Shown piece after piece: positions 32,601-44,459 of a stretch of DNA of 64,000 nt (positions are counted from its first letter, which is position 1; the number at the start of each line of letters is the position of its first letter). The notes below the pieces were generated by a model. It saw only the letters and a program-made list of their open reading frames with translations. It searched no databases and had not been told where the DNA came from. The position numbers were made by a program, and so were the translations under genes. This stretch comes from Panorpa germanica. Taxonomy: Eukaryota > Arthropoda > Insecta > Mecoptera > Panorpidae. The stretch lies in the NCBI GenBank assembly GCA_963678705.1, contig OY783204.1:8886654-8950653 (forward strand), given 5' to 3'.

Positions 32601-33082
32601 TATGGCAGCTTAGGTGTTAACAAATGTGCATGTTAAAATAAAAATAATATGTTTTCTAAATTTCGTCATATCTAAGTATGTAAAAATTTATTTATTTGTA
32701 TAAAATTTCACTTTATCCCCGACTCTAAAGTTATTTTGAACAAACAGAAATGTATTTTTTTTTTATATTTTAGTTTTTTATTTCCTTTACCACTATTTTT
32801 AGGTAAAAAAGACACAGTAGGTACTACTGCTAGTATACAAAATATAAAAGTTAATAATAATATCAATTTTATATTATATAAGGCAGCAATTGTGTGTACA
32901 AATGTGCATGTTAAAATAAAAAAATAATAATTTACTAACTTTTAACCATATATTTGTCTGTAAAAATTTATTTTTTGCTATAAAATTTCGATTTATCGCC
33001 CACTCTAAATTAACTTTAAAGTAACTAAAATGTATTAATTTTTGTTAAATTTTAATTTTTTACTTCCTTGACAACTATATTT
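29604..33082 (+). repeat. AT-rich satellite array, left block (~12 monomers)
   Basis: The landmark GACACAGTTGGTACTACTGC recurs at about 29758, 30041, 30323, 30601, 30877, 31156 and so on to 32811, i.e. a monomer of about 280 bp. Each monomer also carries TTATATATGGCAGCACTTGT, GAACAAATGTGCATGTTAAA and CTTTATCCCCCACTCTAAA. Short frames starting ATGTATTTATTTTT recur once per monomer and are not genes. The array is cut by a LINE at 33083 and resumes at 44651. Confidence 0.95.
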
Positions 33083-33261
33083 TTTTTTTTTTTATTTAGG
33101 CTTTCGTTTATTCAACCTTCTTGCCATTGAATTTTATTTGTTAAATTAAATAAAAAATTTACATATAAATTGTAATTATTCTAATAAATACAAATAAATT
33201 GATTCTTTAAAAAATTAAAATTAAAATTAAATATATACTAAATAAAATATTCTAACTTATA

Positions 33262-34020
33262 TTACACTTCTATATTGTTTTCAACCACAAATTTTGTTAC
33301 TATTTCTGCTGTTGCTTCATTTGTCATTAAATAGGACATGTTGACTGGGAACTGTGTTATAATACATAATTTATTTAAAAGTCTATCAATATTTGATGCT
33401 AAAAGATCACACCCTAATATTATATGGTCCAAAGAACCTTCTTCTCCACATCTACAATTAGGTGTGTCTTTTAGATTTATTTTGTATAGATGACATCTAG
33501 AATGCCCAGATTTCATTCGACAATTTGTTGAAATATATCTCCGTGAATGATTTTTATTAAACCATGTGGTTGTTGGAATTTTTTGATTCGCTTCAAAAAA
33601 TTTTTTTCCAGTACTTTGACTTTTCTCATTATATATATTCTGCCATTTTGCCATACAATTTTCTTTAATTATTTTTTTGGAATCATTTATTGACCAATTT
33701 ATTTCGATTATTTTCCCATCCACACAAGCTTCTTTGGCAAGTTTGTCAGCCATTTCGTTTCCTTTTATGCCTACATGTCCGGGAATCCAAATAAGTTTAA
33801 CATTGATATCACTTTCCATTTTTAAAAGATATTCTTTAACTGAGCATATTTTGTAATTGTTATTGTTTTTGAATGTATTGTTATTTATAGATAAACAAAC
33901 ACTACTAGAATCAGTGAAGATTAATATATTTTTATTTTCAGTTTTTTGTATTATTTCTAGTAATTTCATTATTGCTGTTATTTCTGTATTATAAGAATTT
34001 GTGACATTGTTAAGTTTGTA
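33262..34020 (-). pseudogene. LINE RNase H and C-terminal zinc motif
   Basis: In frame with the RT piece upstream, after a TAA at 34024-34026. RNase H shows ILIFTDSSS (catalytic Asp), the NTEI Glu region just before, and WIPGHVGIKGNEMADKLAKE (His and last Asp). The first Asp (FTDGS) is just before the stop, near 34090. Then come the C-terminal CRCGEEGSLDHIILGC and the stop at 33262. RNase H in ORF2 points to the I group rather than jockey proper. Confidence 0.88.
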
Positions 34021-35615
34021 TTTTTATTGTTGATCTGTATTATGATTGTAAATGCCAATTCCTTCAGTTTTAGAGTTTTTTTCGAATGAACCATCGGTAA
34101 ACCATATACTCCAGTTTATATCATCTTTTGTTATATATTCCATATATTTTTGATAAATTATTTCCTTGTTGTCATTCTTCTTGAACAAATTTATTTCTGT
34201 ATGTATTGTTGTCATGCTTATTTCTAATGGAAATTTGGAAAAAGGTATAATGTTGTGTACCTCTAAGTTCAAGTTATTATATCTATCAAAACTAGTTAAA
34301 AGTGCCGGTTTTTTATGAGTTGTCCAATATGGTTTATTATAAAGAACATATAGTTTAGATAATCTTGTATTTAAGGGGCCACATGAGTTATGTCTGTTTT
34401 TACAAAAGAAACTGTCTGATATTTGTTGTATTCTGATATTTACCGGAGGAATATTAGTTTGATAGTTGAGGATTTTGATTGGTGTTGAAACCATTGCACC
34501 TAATATTATTCTTAAACATTTGTTTTGTATAATTTCAATTTTTTTTAATCTTGAGTTATTTGCGGTGCAGATCATAGTACTAGAATAGTCAATATGCGGT
34601 CTAACAATAGCTTTATACATTTTTATTAAGGTTGTTGGGTGTGCGCCCCATTTGTATCCTGCTATACATCGCATCAAATTTAAGCCTTATTGACATTTGT
34701 TAATAATGTTTGAAATTTTTTTCGCCCATGTGCTTTTCGTATCAAAGAATATACCCAGAAATTTGGTATTTGAACTAACAGTTATATTTTTATTTCTGAT
34801 GGTTAATTTTGGACTGCAGTTTATTTTATGCTTTGTAAATATAACTATTTTACTTTTTTCTGACGATATATTTAATTTGATTTCCTTTAGTAAAATATCT
34901 AGTTTTCTTAATTTTATTTGTAATCTGTTTTGAGCTATATCTTGCGTATGACTTATACTATAAATAACCATGTCATCTGCATACATCAGTACTGTTGTGT
35001 TGTTATCTGATAGTGTTGTTAAATTTTCTGTGTATATGTTGAATAATAAGGGAGATAATATTGAGCCTTGTGGAATTCCGTGATTACATAGAATAGGACC
35101 AGTTAACTTATTATTGTATCTAACTGTTATTTCTCTATTTTGGAAGTAGTTTATAATCCAGATGGATATTTTGGAAGATATACCTATGTTGTCTAATTTT
35201 TCTTTTAATATTTTAAGATGAACATTGTCGTAAGCAGCTTCAATTTCAATGAAAGCAGCTATCATATAATGATTTTTACTACATGTTTTTTGAATATCGA
35301 TATTCAATATGTTTAAGTTATGCTGCGTACTTCTTGTTTTTCTAAAAGCAAATTGTAACTCAGGTAATCTTTTATGATGTTCGAGATACCATTTCACTCT
35401 GTTTTTGATGATTGATTCCATAGTTTTGCCCATACATGATAATAAAATAATTGGTCTGAATGAATCTTCTTTGTTTGGATCTATCCAAATCCTGGTTTTA
35501 ATATAGGAACAACGGTATGTTTTTTCCAGTCTAATGGTATATTAGCAGTGTTTAATGAGAGATTATATATTTGTGTAAGATGATTTATTGCATTGTCAGG
35601 TAGGTTTTGTATCAT
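34021..35615 (-). pseudogene. LINE reverse transcriptase, 3' portion
   Basis: Resumes exactly where the frame of 41530 was interrupted. RT motifs: SFRPIILLSCMGK near 35455, QFAFRKTRSTQHN, AAFIEIEAAYDNV (motif A, with Glu-Ala where D..F.kAFD is usual), GIPQGSILSPLLFNIY and MYADDMVIYS (motif C, intact YADD). A frameshift lies near 35490; in-frame TAAs lie at 34687-34689 and 34024-34026. The thumb (KMYKAIVRPHIDYSS) and the RNase H start FTDGSF follow. Confidence 0.9.
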
Positions 35616-36356
35616 TGGTTGATTGAGTTTGGACCTATGGATCTATATAAGCTTTGAGGTTGGCTTATCTGCGATGTTGACGGTTTCCAAATCTCGGATT
35701 GCTCGATTGCATCCAACTCCTTTGATAGCGATAGATTGCGCCAAAACTTCTCGAAGAACCTTTTTATTATTAATTACTTAATAATAATTTTTTATTCGCT
35801 TTAAATCAAATAGCAGCGAAACACACTAGTATTTTACATAAAACATTTATTATACAAATACACTTGACGAATTACAATAATTGAAACTTAAATGAATATC
35901 TATATGTATCAATGTTACTGTGATGCAATTCACTATTAAAATCTTTTTAATATAATTATTAGACTGTTGAACGTGGGAGTTGATAATTTAGATGTTTACT
36001 GTTCTAGATGCTAGTTAATAATTAAAGATATTTAGTGATGTTTACTGTATGAAGTTTGAGTTAATAATGAATATTTTAACAATGATTGAACAGTACATTG
36101 GTACAAAAAGGCATTTGCCAAACCGGCTGGTGGCCTTGGTACGGGCTGGTACGCTCGAATACACAATGCCAGAGTAACAACGACAATAACTTTGTTAGTT
36201 AATTCAATAACAAAGAAAGATAAAATATTTGATTAAACAATAGAATTATTACAGAACTTAAGAACTAAAAATATACAAAATTAGATTCTAATGAAATACA
36301 TTAAAGAATGCGAAATATCTATATAAAAATATAGGTTGTGTATGCGTTCTTTACCA
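35616..36356 (-). repeat. 3' LTR of the nested BEL/Pao element
   Basis: 741 bp. Differences from the other LTR include AACGTGGGAG for AACGTTGGAG and TTTTTAATATAAT for TTTTTATTATAAT. Confidence 0.95.
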
Positions 36357-37264
36357 TACTCCCGCGCGTTGAAAATTGGAAGAGTCATCTTGGTTTTCAA
36401 CTGATGTTCTGTAAGTAGCGGAACGAGATATTGCACTAGACGCTTTGTTTCTCCCTTAGCTGTCTTGATAGTGGCTGCTCGTGTCGTTGAATCTTCATTA
36501 ACACTTAATTTCACTTGGCTACCCAACATCCATTGCGATGGAGGAAGATTTGGCTTCTTGATTAAGACCAAAGTTCCTTGCTGCGGTACAGCATCCTTTG
36601 ACATTTTCCATTTCACGAGCTGATTACAGCGTCCTAGGTATTCTCTTGACCATTGTTTCCAACAACTTTGAATAAAGTCTTGAAATTGTGAGAAGCGCTG
36701 CGTTCGGCTTAATTTGATTGGAGCGTCCTCTGCAGGAGCGATTCTAGTGTTTTGCCGTCCTAATAAGAGGTGTCCAGGTGTGAAGGGAATAAGGTCATTG
36801 GGATTATTGGAAGCGGGATAAAAGGGGTGGAAATTGAGCATTGCCTCAATTTGAGTTTGCAGTGTATAAGTGTCTTTGAAGTTGGTATGATAATTTAATT
36901 TCGTTAGTTTGGCAAGTGGATAAAAATGTAAAATACTGTATTTAAAACAGTCAGGTTCAGAGTGCCATTTAACGATTAAATTTTTGAAATATTCTATACC
37001 TCCTGGGTCGATATAGAAGAGTTTGTCAATTATAATATTGCGGTTGATATATTTAAAATAAATACAAGAACCATATGCATTTTTTGACGCATCACAAAAA
37101 CCATGAATTTCAAATGTTTTGGAATTCTTGATTAATGATTTTCGTGATATGGATGCATTGCTTAAGGTCGGTAATTGCTTTATTAAAGGAGTCCATGTTT
37201 TCACTAAATATTCTGGAATTTCAACATTGCAGTGTAGATTTGTTAGCCTTAATTGTTGTCTCAA
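36357..37264 (-). pseudogene. BEL/Pao RNase H fragment and integrase C-terminus
   Basis: From 37264: connection residues (PEYLVKTWTPLIKQLP), then RNase H start (IHGFCDASKNAYGSCIYF), then an abrupt jump to the far C-terminus of integrase: DLIPFTPGHLLLGRQ, FQDFIQSCWKQWSREYLG, and the BEL-specific closing domain TLVLIKKPNLPPSQW..RAATIKTAKGETKRLVQ. The RNase H body, zinc-binding HHCC and integrase catalytic core are deleted. The open frame runs into the LTR to 36281. Confidence 0.88.
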
Positions 37265-37353
37265 TAGCTTAAACGGTATGACGCAGGGTGATAATAATCC
37301 AAGCGGATCAAAGATTTTGCCAATGAAAGATAGAACATTTCTATTGGGTAATT

Positions 37354-39396
37354 TTACAGGTGGATCAAAATGGGCGATATTGTAATTGAAACAGTATGTT
37401 TTTGAGCACCATTAACTAAAATTTTAAAATGCTCTAAGTCTGCGTGATCTATATAAAAGAGTTGGTCTTGAATAGTGTTGTCTAAATCGAATAAAATGAT
37501 GGGATCATTCGACATCCATTTTCGTAAATAAAATCCTGCACTGCTTAATGTTTTTATTGTTTTAATACAGCGTAGCTTGAATTCTGATAGATCATTTGAT
37601 CCAGTCAGAAGCTTATCAACATATGAATCATTAAGGATGGTGTTTGTGGCATATGGATGTGAATTTAAAAATAATAATTTAGACCTTGTATGTAAGTTAT
37701 ATAACCATAGTTGTTGTATCATTAATTTGCATGGTATGTCACAAGGCAATAGTAATGCAAGTGGATAAAAGGTTCTAGCGATTAATGATAAAACATTTGC
37801 TTTGGTTAATTTCATAAGTACTTGAATTGAATTATGCAATTCCGTGACCATAAAGATACCGTTTGTCTTGTTTCTAGAATTGGGAATGAACCATAAAAAG
37901 TATGTGGTGACGCTATTGATCGGTTTAAAATTTGAAAATTTGTCAAATATAGAATTTAACTTGGCTATGGAGTAGTTTGACAATATGAATGATTTATGAT
38001 GTTTACTAGTAACACGCTTTCTTTGTGGTAAAAGAAAGGGTTTAGTAATTGCTGTTTTGGAATCTCCTATACCATGATGCGGTAAAATATATGTAGGTTC
38101 GGATGAATTCTGAATAGTGTTAGTGGTCATGTGACCTAATCGTATATATTCATTAATAAATGCAGAATACATAGATTTGTGTGGTTTATTTCTCTCAAAT
38201 TTTCTTTCCAATGAAAGAAATCGTTTGGTAGCTGTGGTTTTGGAATCCCCTAGAGCTGATGTGGGCAATTTTAATGGTAATGTACCTACGAATCTACCAT
38301 CTGAGTTACGAGTAGTAGTTTTGTTACAATGATCATGGCATGCTTGTTCCTCTGAAGTTAAAGTCCTAAATTTTTTAACAGACTCGCTTTCACAAACCTT
38401 GGGAATTTGAGTTTGTTCTTTAATAATTAAAGTGCCACATTCCTTAACATACTCGCTTTCACAAAGCTTGGGAATTTGAGTTTGCAAGGATGTGTGATAA
38501 TGATGCGCATGATTGTTGTTGGTAACAGATTTGTATTTAGTAACTATCCAACCCAGTGAAGTGTTTTGCAACTGCAATTGATCATTGGATAGTGTTGATT
38601 TGCCTACGTGTAATAATTTCCAAAAAATATCAGCTCCTAACAATAAATCCACAGATTGTGGTTTGTTAAAACTAGGATCTGCTAGTTTTATGCTATGCGG
38701 TATTGATAGATTGACAATATCCAATGTGATGTGTGGAATTTTGTCGGTTATTGTGTCTGTAAGCAGACAATTTACAAAAGTTTTGTAATTGTTAGTTGAT
38801 GAATGCAAAGTGATTTTTGCTTGATTATGAGTTTTAGCTTCGGAGTTATCAATTCCGGTAGCAACTACATCCGAATTTGTAGTATGAATGTTTAATTTTT
38901 GTAATAAACTTTTGGTTATAAAACTTGATGGACTACCGTTATCCAGAAGCGCGCGAGCGACAATTATTTTACCGTTTTTGTCAGGAATGTTGACTAAAGC
39001 GGTTGATAACATAACTTGACTTGTCCGTTTGACTTGCGCTGTGAGTGTGCTGGAAGTGGCAGCTTTAGGAATTGAAGTGCTTGATGCTTCAATTGATTTA
39101 GACGCTGAGATAATTTTATTGATTTTGGCGCCTATTTTAACGTATTGCATCCAAAAATCGGTATTTTCTTCATCAATGACATCCAATTTACTCTCATCTT
39201 CTACTAATTCTCTCATTTGAGAGTGAGTTTTATTAATAGAAGCCATTAGTGGTTCCCATTGTTTATGAAGAAATTTTATGTTTTCCACATCGTAGGTGGA
39301 TGGATCTTTTATATCAACATTTTCAATGGCTTTACTGCATTGTTTTAATGATGATTTTATACTATGTATTTTTGTAATTAAGATTATTAAAGACAT
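37354..39396 (-). CDS. BEL/Pao Gag(partial)-protease-RT(partial), 680-codon open frame
   Basis: Opens with the same gag N-terminal domain as the element at 61780 (STYDVENIKFLHKQWEPLM). After SKSIEASS it jumps over the capsid core and zinc fingers to SQVMLSTALVNIPDKNGK and the protease (ALLDNGSPSSFI, DLLLGADIFWKLL). It passes LPHHGI into shortened RT, omits the catalytic YxDD, and ends with connection-like VLSLIARTFYPLALLLP. A local duplication (IPK(L/V)CESE repeated) lies in the middle. The frame stayed open despite deletions. Confidence 0.85.
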   Translation of the reverse strand: MSLIILITKIHSIKSSLKQCSKAIENVDIKDPSTYDVENIKFLHKQWEPLMASINKTHSQMRELVEDESKLDVIDEENTDFWMQYVKIGAKINKIISASKSIEASSTSIPKAATSSTLTAQVKRTSQVMLSTALVNIPDKNGKIIVARALLDNGSPSSFITKSLLQKLNIHTTNSDVVATGIDNSEAKTHNQAKITLHSSTNNYKTFVNCLLTDTITDKIPHITLDIVNLSIPHSIKLADPSFNKPQSVDLLLGADIFWKLLHVGKSTLSNDQLQLQNTSLGWIVTKYKSVTNNNHAHHYHTSLQTQIPKLCESEYVKECGTLIIKEQTQIPKVCESESVKKFRTLTSEEQACHDHCNKTTTRNSDGRFVGTLPLKLPTSALGDSKTTATKRFLSLERKFERNKPHKSMYSAFINEYIRLGHMTTNTIQNSSEPTYILPHHGIGDSKTAITKPFLLPQRKRVTSKHHKSFILSNYSIAKLNSIFDKFSNFKPINSVTTYFLWFIPNSRNKTNGIFMVTELHNSIQVLMKLTKANVLSLIARTFYPLALLLPCDIPCKLMIQQLWLYNLHTRSKLLFLNSHPYATNTILNDSYVDKLLTGSNDLSEFKLRCIKTIKTLSSAGFYLRKWMSNDPIILFDLDNTIQDQLFYIDHADLEHFKILVNGAQKHTVSITISPILIHL

Positions 39397-40769
39397 TGTG
39401 GATGAACCTTTAAAATCTCTATTGATATTTTAAATATAATATTTAAAACTAATTGTAAAAATATATTATTGTAGATGCAAATAATATTACGTACAATACG
39501 TAAAAGACTTCTGTGCAAAATACACAGATGGTAATTTTGGTTTGAACAAATGTATTCAAACGCTAAAAATGGAATAATAATATTCGCTATGTAAATGCGA
39601 TTGGCGTATGTGCTCTAAATGTCGTAGTCCATTGAGAGGACGTTAGATGACCTATGTGAGACTATACTTATGGAATCGAATGTTCGCAACCAATGCAATT
39701 ATTGTATGTGTGTGTGTGTGTGCTGAATGACACAAATATAATATTTAAAAAATGATTGAAAAAAGATATATTATTGTAGATGCAATAATATAAACGGTGA
39801 TCTATTACGTAGCACGTAAAAAGATTTCTGTGCAAAATACACAGATGAGTATTTTGGTTTGAACAAATGTATTCAAACGCTTAAGATGGAATAATAATAT
39901 TCGCTAAATAATGCGATTGGCGTATGCTCTAAGTGTCGTATTCCATTGAGAGGACTTTAAATGACGTAATGTAAGAGGCTATACTTGTGGAATCTAATAT
40001 TTGCAACCAATGCAATTAATGTATGTGTGTATGTGTGCTGAATGACACTAATACGAGCCCTATAGATGGTCATTAGCTTGGTAAAGTGCTAAATGACTTG
40101 ACTAAAGTGGCAAGGATTTATTAACTACAAACAGAAAACTAAATATCGTTGAATGATTGATTAAAAAATATAATACAACAATGATACGAACTTATGATGG
40201 AAGTGAATCATTGATGTCTAAACACCTTGGTAAAATGAAATAACGATTAAAACAGTAGTATATGTAAAAAATTTGTAAAATATAAGATGTAAATGCAAAA
40301 ACCCAAAATAGAGGTAATAAATGGGGATAGGATGGGAATTATATAAATGTTTTAGGATTACCTTGACACCACTGTCATGTAGTAGCTCTCGTTTCAAGAC
40401 TAAATCCAGATGCTGCTGCGATTGACTCGTGTGTGCTGTTGTACTTGGCGCCAAAAGTGAGATTTTTCTTGAATGTTCACCTTGCTTGATGAATCCTTTT
40501 CAAAGATGATAAGTGTGGGAATCCTTTTCAAAGATGATCAGTGTGGTGTGAATCTTCTTTGAAGATGCTCAATTGTTGGATCCGTTGATGAGAATCTTGC
40601 TTGAAGATGGTTTAATGGTGTAAATCCGCTCTTGAAGATGACCAACTGTTTGTGAGTCTTCTTCGAAGGATCAAAATGCTGATTATCCTAGCTCGTATCC
40701 GGCTCGAAGCTGACCAAATGTTTGTGAGCCTTCTTCGAAAGATCAAAATACTGAATATCCTAGCTCGTA
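39397..40769 (-). other. Leader of the nested BEL/Pao element, with tandem duplications
   Basis: A unit of about 310 bp is duplicated (about 39427-39735 and 39736-40052), each with TTCTGTGCAAAATACACAGA and TTTGGTTTGAACAAATGTAT. Nearer the primer site, 40500-40770 has short GAAGATGAxCAA and TCGTATCCGGCTCGAAG repeats; the latter duplicates part of the primer site itself (40704-40716 region). Confidence 0.75.
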
Positions 40770-40786
40770 TCCGGCTCGAAGGACCA
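40770..40786 (-). promoter_or_regulatory. Primer-binding site, tRNA-Tyr (nested BEL/Pao)
   Basis: Minus strand TGGTCCTTCGAGCCGGA, full match to the tRNA-Tyr 3' end, two bases from the LTR. Confidence 0.9.
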
Positions 40787-40788
40787 AA

Positions 40789-41529
40789 TGGTTGATTGAG
40801 TTTGGACCTATGGATCTATATAAGCTTTGAGGTTGGCTTATCTGCGATGTTGACGGTTTCCAAATCTCGGATTGCTCGATTGCATCCAACTCCTTTGATA
40901 GCGATAGATTGCGCCAAAACTTCTCGAAGGACCTTTTTATTATTAATTACTTAATAATAATTTTTTATTTGCTTTAAATCAAATAGCAGCGAAACACACT
41001 AGTATTTTACATAAAACATTTATTATACAAATACACTTGACGAATTACAATAATTGAAACTTAAATGAATATCTATATGTATCAATGTTACTGTGATGCA
41101 ATTCACTATTAAAATCTTTTTATTATAATTATTAGACTGTTGAACGTTGGAGTTGATAATTTAGATGTTTACTGTTCTAGATGCTAGTTAATAATTAAAG
41201 ATATTTAGTGATGTTTACTGTATGAAGTTTGAGTTAATAATGAATATTTTAATAATGATTGAACAGTACATTGGTACAAAAAGGCATTTGCCAAACCGGC
41301 TGGTGGCCTTGGTACGGGCTGGTACGCTCGAATACACAATGCCAGAGTAACAACGACAATAACTTTGTTAGTTAATTCAATAACAAAGAAAGATAAAATA
41401 TTTGATTAAACAATAGAATTATTACAGAACTTAAGAACTAAAAATATACAAAATTAGATTCTAATGAAATACATTAAAGAATGCGAAATATCTATATAAA
41501 AATATAGGTTGTGTATGCGTTCTTTACCA
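40789..41529 (-). repeat. 5' LTR of the nested BEL/Pao element
   Basis: 741 bp; minus strand TGGTAAAGAACGCATACAC to CAATCAACCA. ATCAT follows at 41530-41534 as target duplication. The LTR at 60329-60986 is a diverged relative (both contain ACGCATACA near the start and AACAAAAAGGTCCTTC-like sequence). Confidence 0.95.
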
Positions 41530-42887
41530 ATCATTTTGTAATTTATTCTATCAAATCCTGTGCTACTGTTTTTATTATGATTTAGCGCGAAATTTACTTC
41601 ATTTATATTTATGTTATTATATAAGAAATTATCTTTTATGGTGGTGGTGGTAGTAATATTTAAGTTGTTGTTCTGTGGAAATTTTTTTTTAATGAATTCT
41701 TCTATTAAATTTTCATTATCACTTATCCTTTTAGTACTATAGCTTTTATTGTTAATTTTTCTTATATTATTCCAGACAATGTTGGTTGTTGTGTTTGAGT
41801 TTAAATTCTCGCAGAAATCTTGCCATTCTATTTTTTTCCTGGCTCTAAAATATCGTCTGGTTTTAGCTTGATGTTTTTTATAATTTAAATAATTCGTTAT
41901 TGTCATGCTTTTAATAAAAATAGTTAGTGCTAATTTTCTTTGAGCTATCACTTTATTGCACTCTGTGTCCCACCAAGACGGTTTTATTTTATTAGGAGTT
42001 ATATTATACAATCTGCTAGATGGAATATGTATGTTTGCCGAATTATTAATAACATTTCTAAATTGTTTGTATTTGTTTTTAACATCTTGAGGATTACTTG
42101 TGATTTCATTTGTGATAAGGTTTGAAATTCTGCTTTCTATTTCAAGACTATATTTCTCCCAATCTGCTTTTCGGAAATTTCTCCTCGTTAAATATTTTGA
42201 TGTAGGGCAACGGCCTTTATTATTGTCATTCAGACAGAAAAAAATTGGGTAGTGATCACTACCTAAGCTATCTGCAAGAACTTGCCACGAAGTAATTTGT
42301 TGGTTTAATGTTGAAGATACAATCGTTAGATCCAATATACTGTCCCGAATCCTAGGATTGCTAACCCTTGTTGGTTTGTCATCATTTAGTACCAAAAGGT
42401 TTTCGTTTTCTATGAATTGATAAAGTTCATTGCCTTCGTAAAAACTTCCTGGACAATTTATATCCCAGGCGAGATGTGTGGAATTAAAATCTCCAGCAAA
42501 TATCACAGGTAAAGATATTTGTTGATTTATATGTGTCCAGTTTAAATTAGATATTTTGTGATTTGGTTTAGCATAAATGTATAGTATACATATTTCTTCA
42601 ATTCTGTTAAGTTTTATTGTTATTGCTGCAATTTCTACTGAGTTAAATGGGTTATTTGTTATAAATCTTTTATATTTTACAGTTTTATGTATTAAGATTG
42701 CTACACCTCCATGGGGGTTATGATCTTCTCTTTCAATAAAGTATCCTTTAATGTTAAAAGTGTAATTATTCGTCAGGAAGGTTTCTGATAATATACATAT
42801 GGGTATATTACTTTTCTGCAACATGTGTTGTAGCTCCTCCTTAATGAGCCCTACTCCTCTGCAGTTCCATTGAATCATGTTATACAT
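41530..42887 (-). pseudogene. LINE ORF2 5' part: endonuclease and RT start
   Basis: ATG at 42887 opens an apurinic-type endonuclease: MIQWNCRG, CILSETF, GGVAILIH, FAGDFNSTHLAWD, LDLTIVSS and LGSDHYPIFF (catalytic Asn, Glu, Asp, His all present). The linker and the first RT residues (NHNKNSSTGFDRI) follow, then the frame is cut by the BEL LTR at 41529. This part has no stop. It would nick target DNA for target-primed reverse transcription. Confidence 0.92.
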
Positions 42888-43041
42888 AATTAAATAAATG
42901 AATTAAAATTTTGATTTTATTATAAAAATTATGTGTTATGTTTTAAAGTTTTATTTATTTACTTACTTAAATAAAAACTGTTGATTTTAATAATTTTATA
43001 ATTAATATATATATATTATTTGTCGATGTTAATAAATAACT

Positions 43042-44459
43042 TTAATCTGTTTTGTTAATTCTTATTTGACTACGACTTCTTAGGTTATATCTATCTTCAG
43101 TGATATTTTGTTTTTTTCTGTATGTAGATGTAGAAGCAATATTAAAAGAATTACCTTTATCTAATTGATTGACTTTCTTTAAGTTTACCATATCATTTTG
43201 TTTCATCATTTCCGCTTTTTCTTCTATTGATTTAAGGTTTTGTTTTAAAATTTCTATATTATCCCAAATATCATTTTCGTTCATTCTTTCTTTTGCCTTT
43301 ATTCTTCTTTTCTTCTGGTATGTAGGAGTAGATAAATTATTTATAATTGGTGTTTTATTGTCAGGATTAATTCTTTCATTTTGTTTGATAACTGGAATAC
43401 TGTTTGATTTCGTTACTTCTAATTTATTATTTCTTTTTGTTAGAGGTTTAGGCTTGTATAGTGGTATCTGATATTGTGAATTATTGTCATTGTTGATTGT
43501 AGGGAAAGTATATTTGTAATTATTAAAAAGTTCAAATCTATTTTGTGTTCTGACTGAGAATAGGCTGTCTCTATTGTCATTATCATCTATTTCTATTTTG
43601 GGTTCCTGAAAACTTAAATTATGTTCTGCCATTATTTCTTTAATTTTAACCTGTTTTTCTCTTTTAGGACGGATTTTATTAGTAGCTTCATGTGGTCCTT
43701 TGCAATTAATACAGATTTATTCTTCCATCTTACAATCAGACTCTTTATGTTCATTGCTTCCACAGTATTTGCATATTGTATTTTTTGATCTACTCTGTGT
43801 TTAGATAGATGTCCGTACTTTAAACAATTATAACATTGAATAGATGGTAGAATATAAGATATACATGCTTTTCTTACCCTCCAAAGGAATACGAAAGCAG
43901 GCAAAACCAGACCATCAAAAAATATTTTAACTGTAGTACTTGGAACATATTTTACAGTATTTTCTTCAAAAGATTTTCAATTTAATCTCTGCACCTTTTT
44001 TATTCTATATGGAGCGCATTCAAGATTCAAAAGAATTTCTTCATCGGTATATTCTAAGTCAACGCCCTTTATTATAGCAATTTTGGATGTCCAGAAATAT
44101 GGTATATATGCTTCATAATTGTGTTTTTTCAGGGATTCATCCAATACTATTTTGTTAGCAAGACTCGCTGTATCGCATTGCACAATAATTTTACTTTTTC
44201 CAATCTTTTTAATTTCTATGATGCCTTTTTTATCGCTTATTTTGCATAATAATTGTCCTAATTTTAGAGAATTAAAATTGTTGTGTATTTCATTGTTTAT
44301 ATTTTTTGTTATCATGACCTTGTACGTAGTGTTGCTGTACTCTGTATTGTACAAGTTTATTGATTTTTGTTTATCATTTGAATTTGTTATATTTACATCA
44401 CTGTCCGTCACTGAATTAGCGTTCATTGTGGTGGTCACTTGGGCCTCAGGCCCGAACAT
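43042..44459 (-). pseudogene. LINE ORF1 (nucleic-acid-binding Gag-like)
   Basis: Starts at ATG 44459 (MFGPEAQVTTTM). The conserved part IIEIKKIGKSKI and YFWTSKIAIIKGVDL parallels the remnant at 9401-8982. TGA at 43979-43977 interrupts it (the frame continues in phase), then the knuckle CYNCLKYGHLSKH. The frame ends in overlapping TAATG at 43632, where a second frame (43632-43042) encodes a Lys/Asn-rich tail ending YNLRSRSQ. Whether that overlap is natural or a frameshift is unclear. Confidence 0.82.

Larger units (their letters stand above)
35616..41529 (-). mobile_element. BEL/Pao retrotransposon, internally deleted, young, inside the LINE
   Basis: LTRs at 40789-41529 (5') and 35616-36356 (3'), 741 bp each with about five differences seen by eye, so a recent insertion. 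Target duplication ATCAT at 35611-35615 and 41530-41534; the LINE ORF2 frame is restored when the element is removed. The primer site is tRNA-Tyr. Coding capacity is heavily deleted: the gag core and zinc fingers, much of RT and most of integrase are missing. The element is therefore a non-autonomous copy that moved recently with help. Confidence 0.95.

Noticed and set aside
36281-36356. C-terminal extension of the BEL pol frame into the LTR as real protein
   Set aside because: The same LTR-encoded tail also appears on the interrupted LINE frame at 41454-41529, showing it is just read-through into the LTR.
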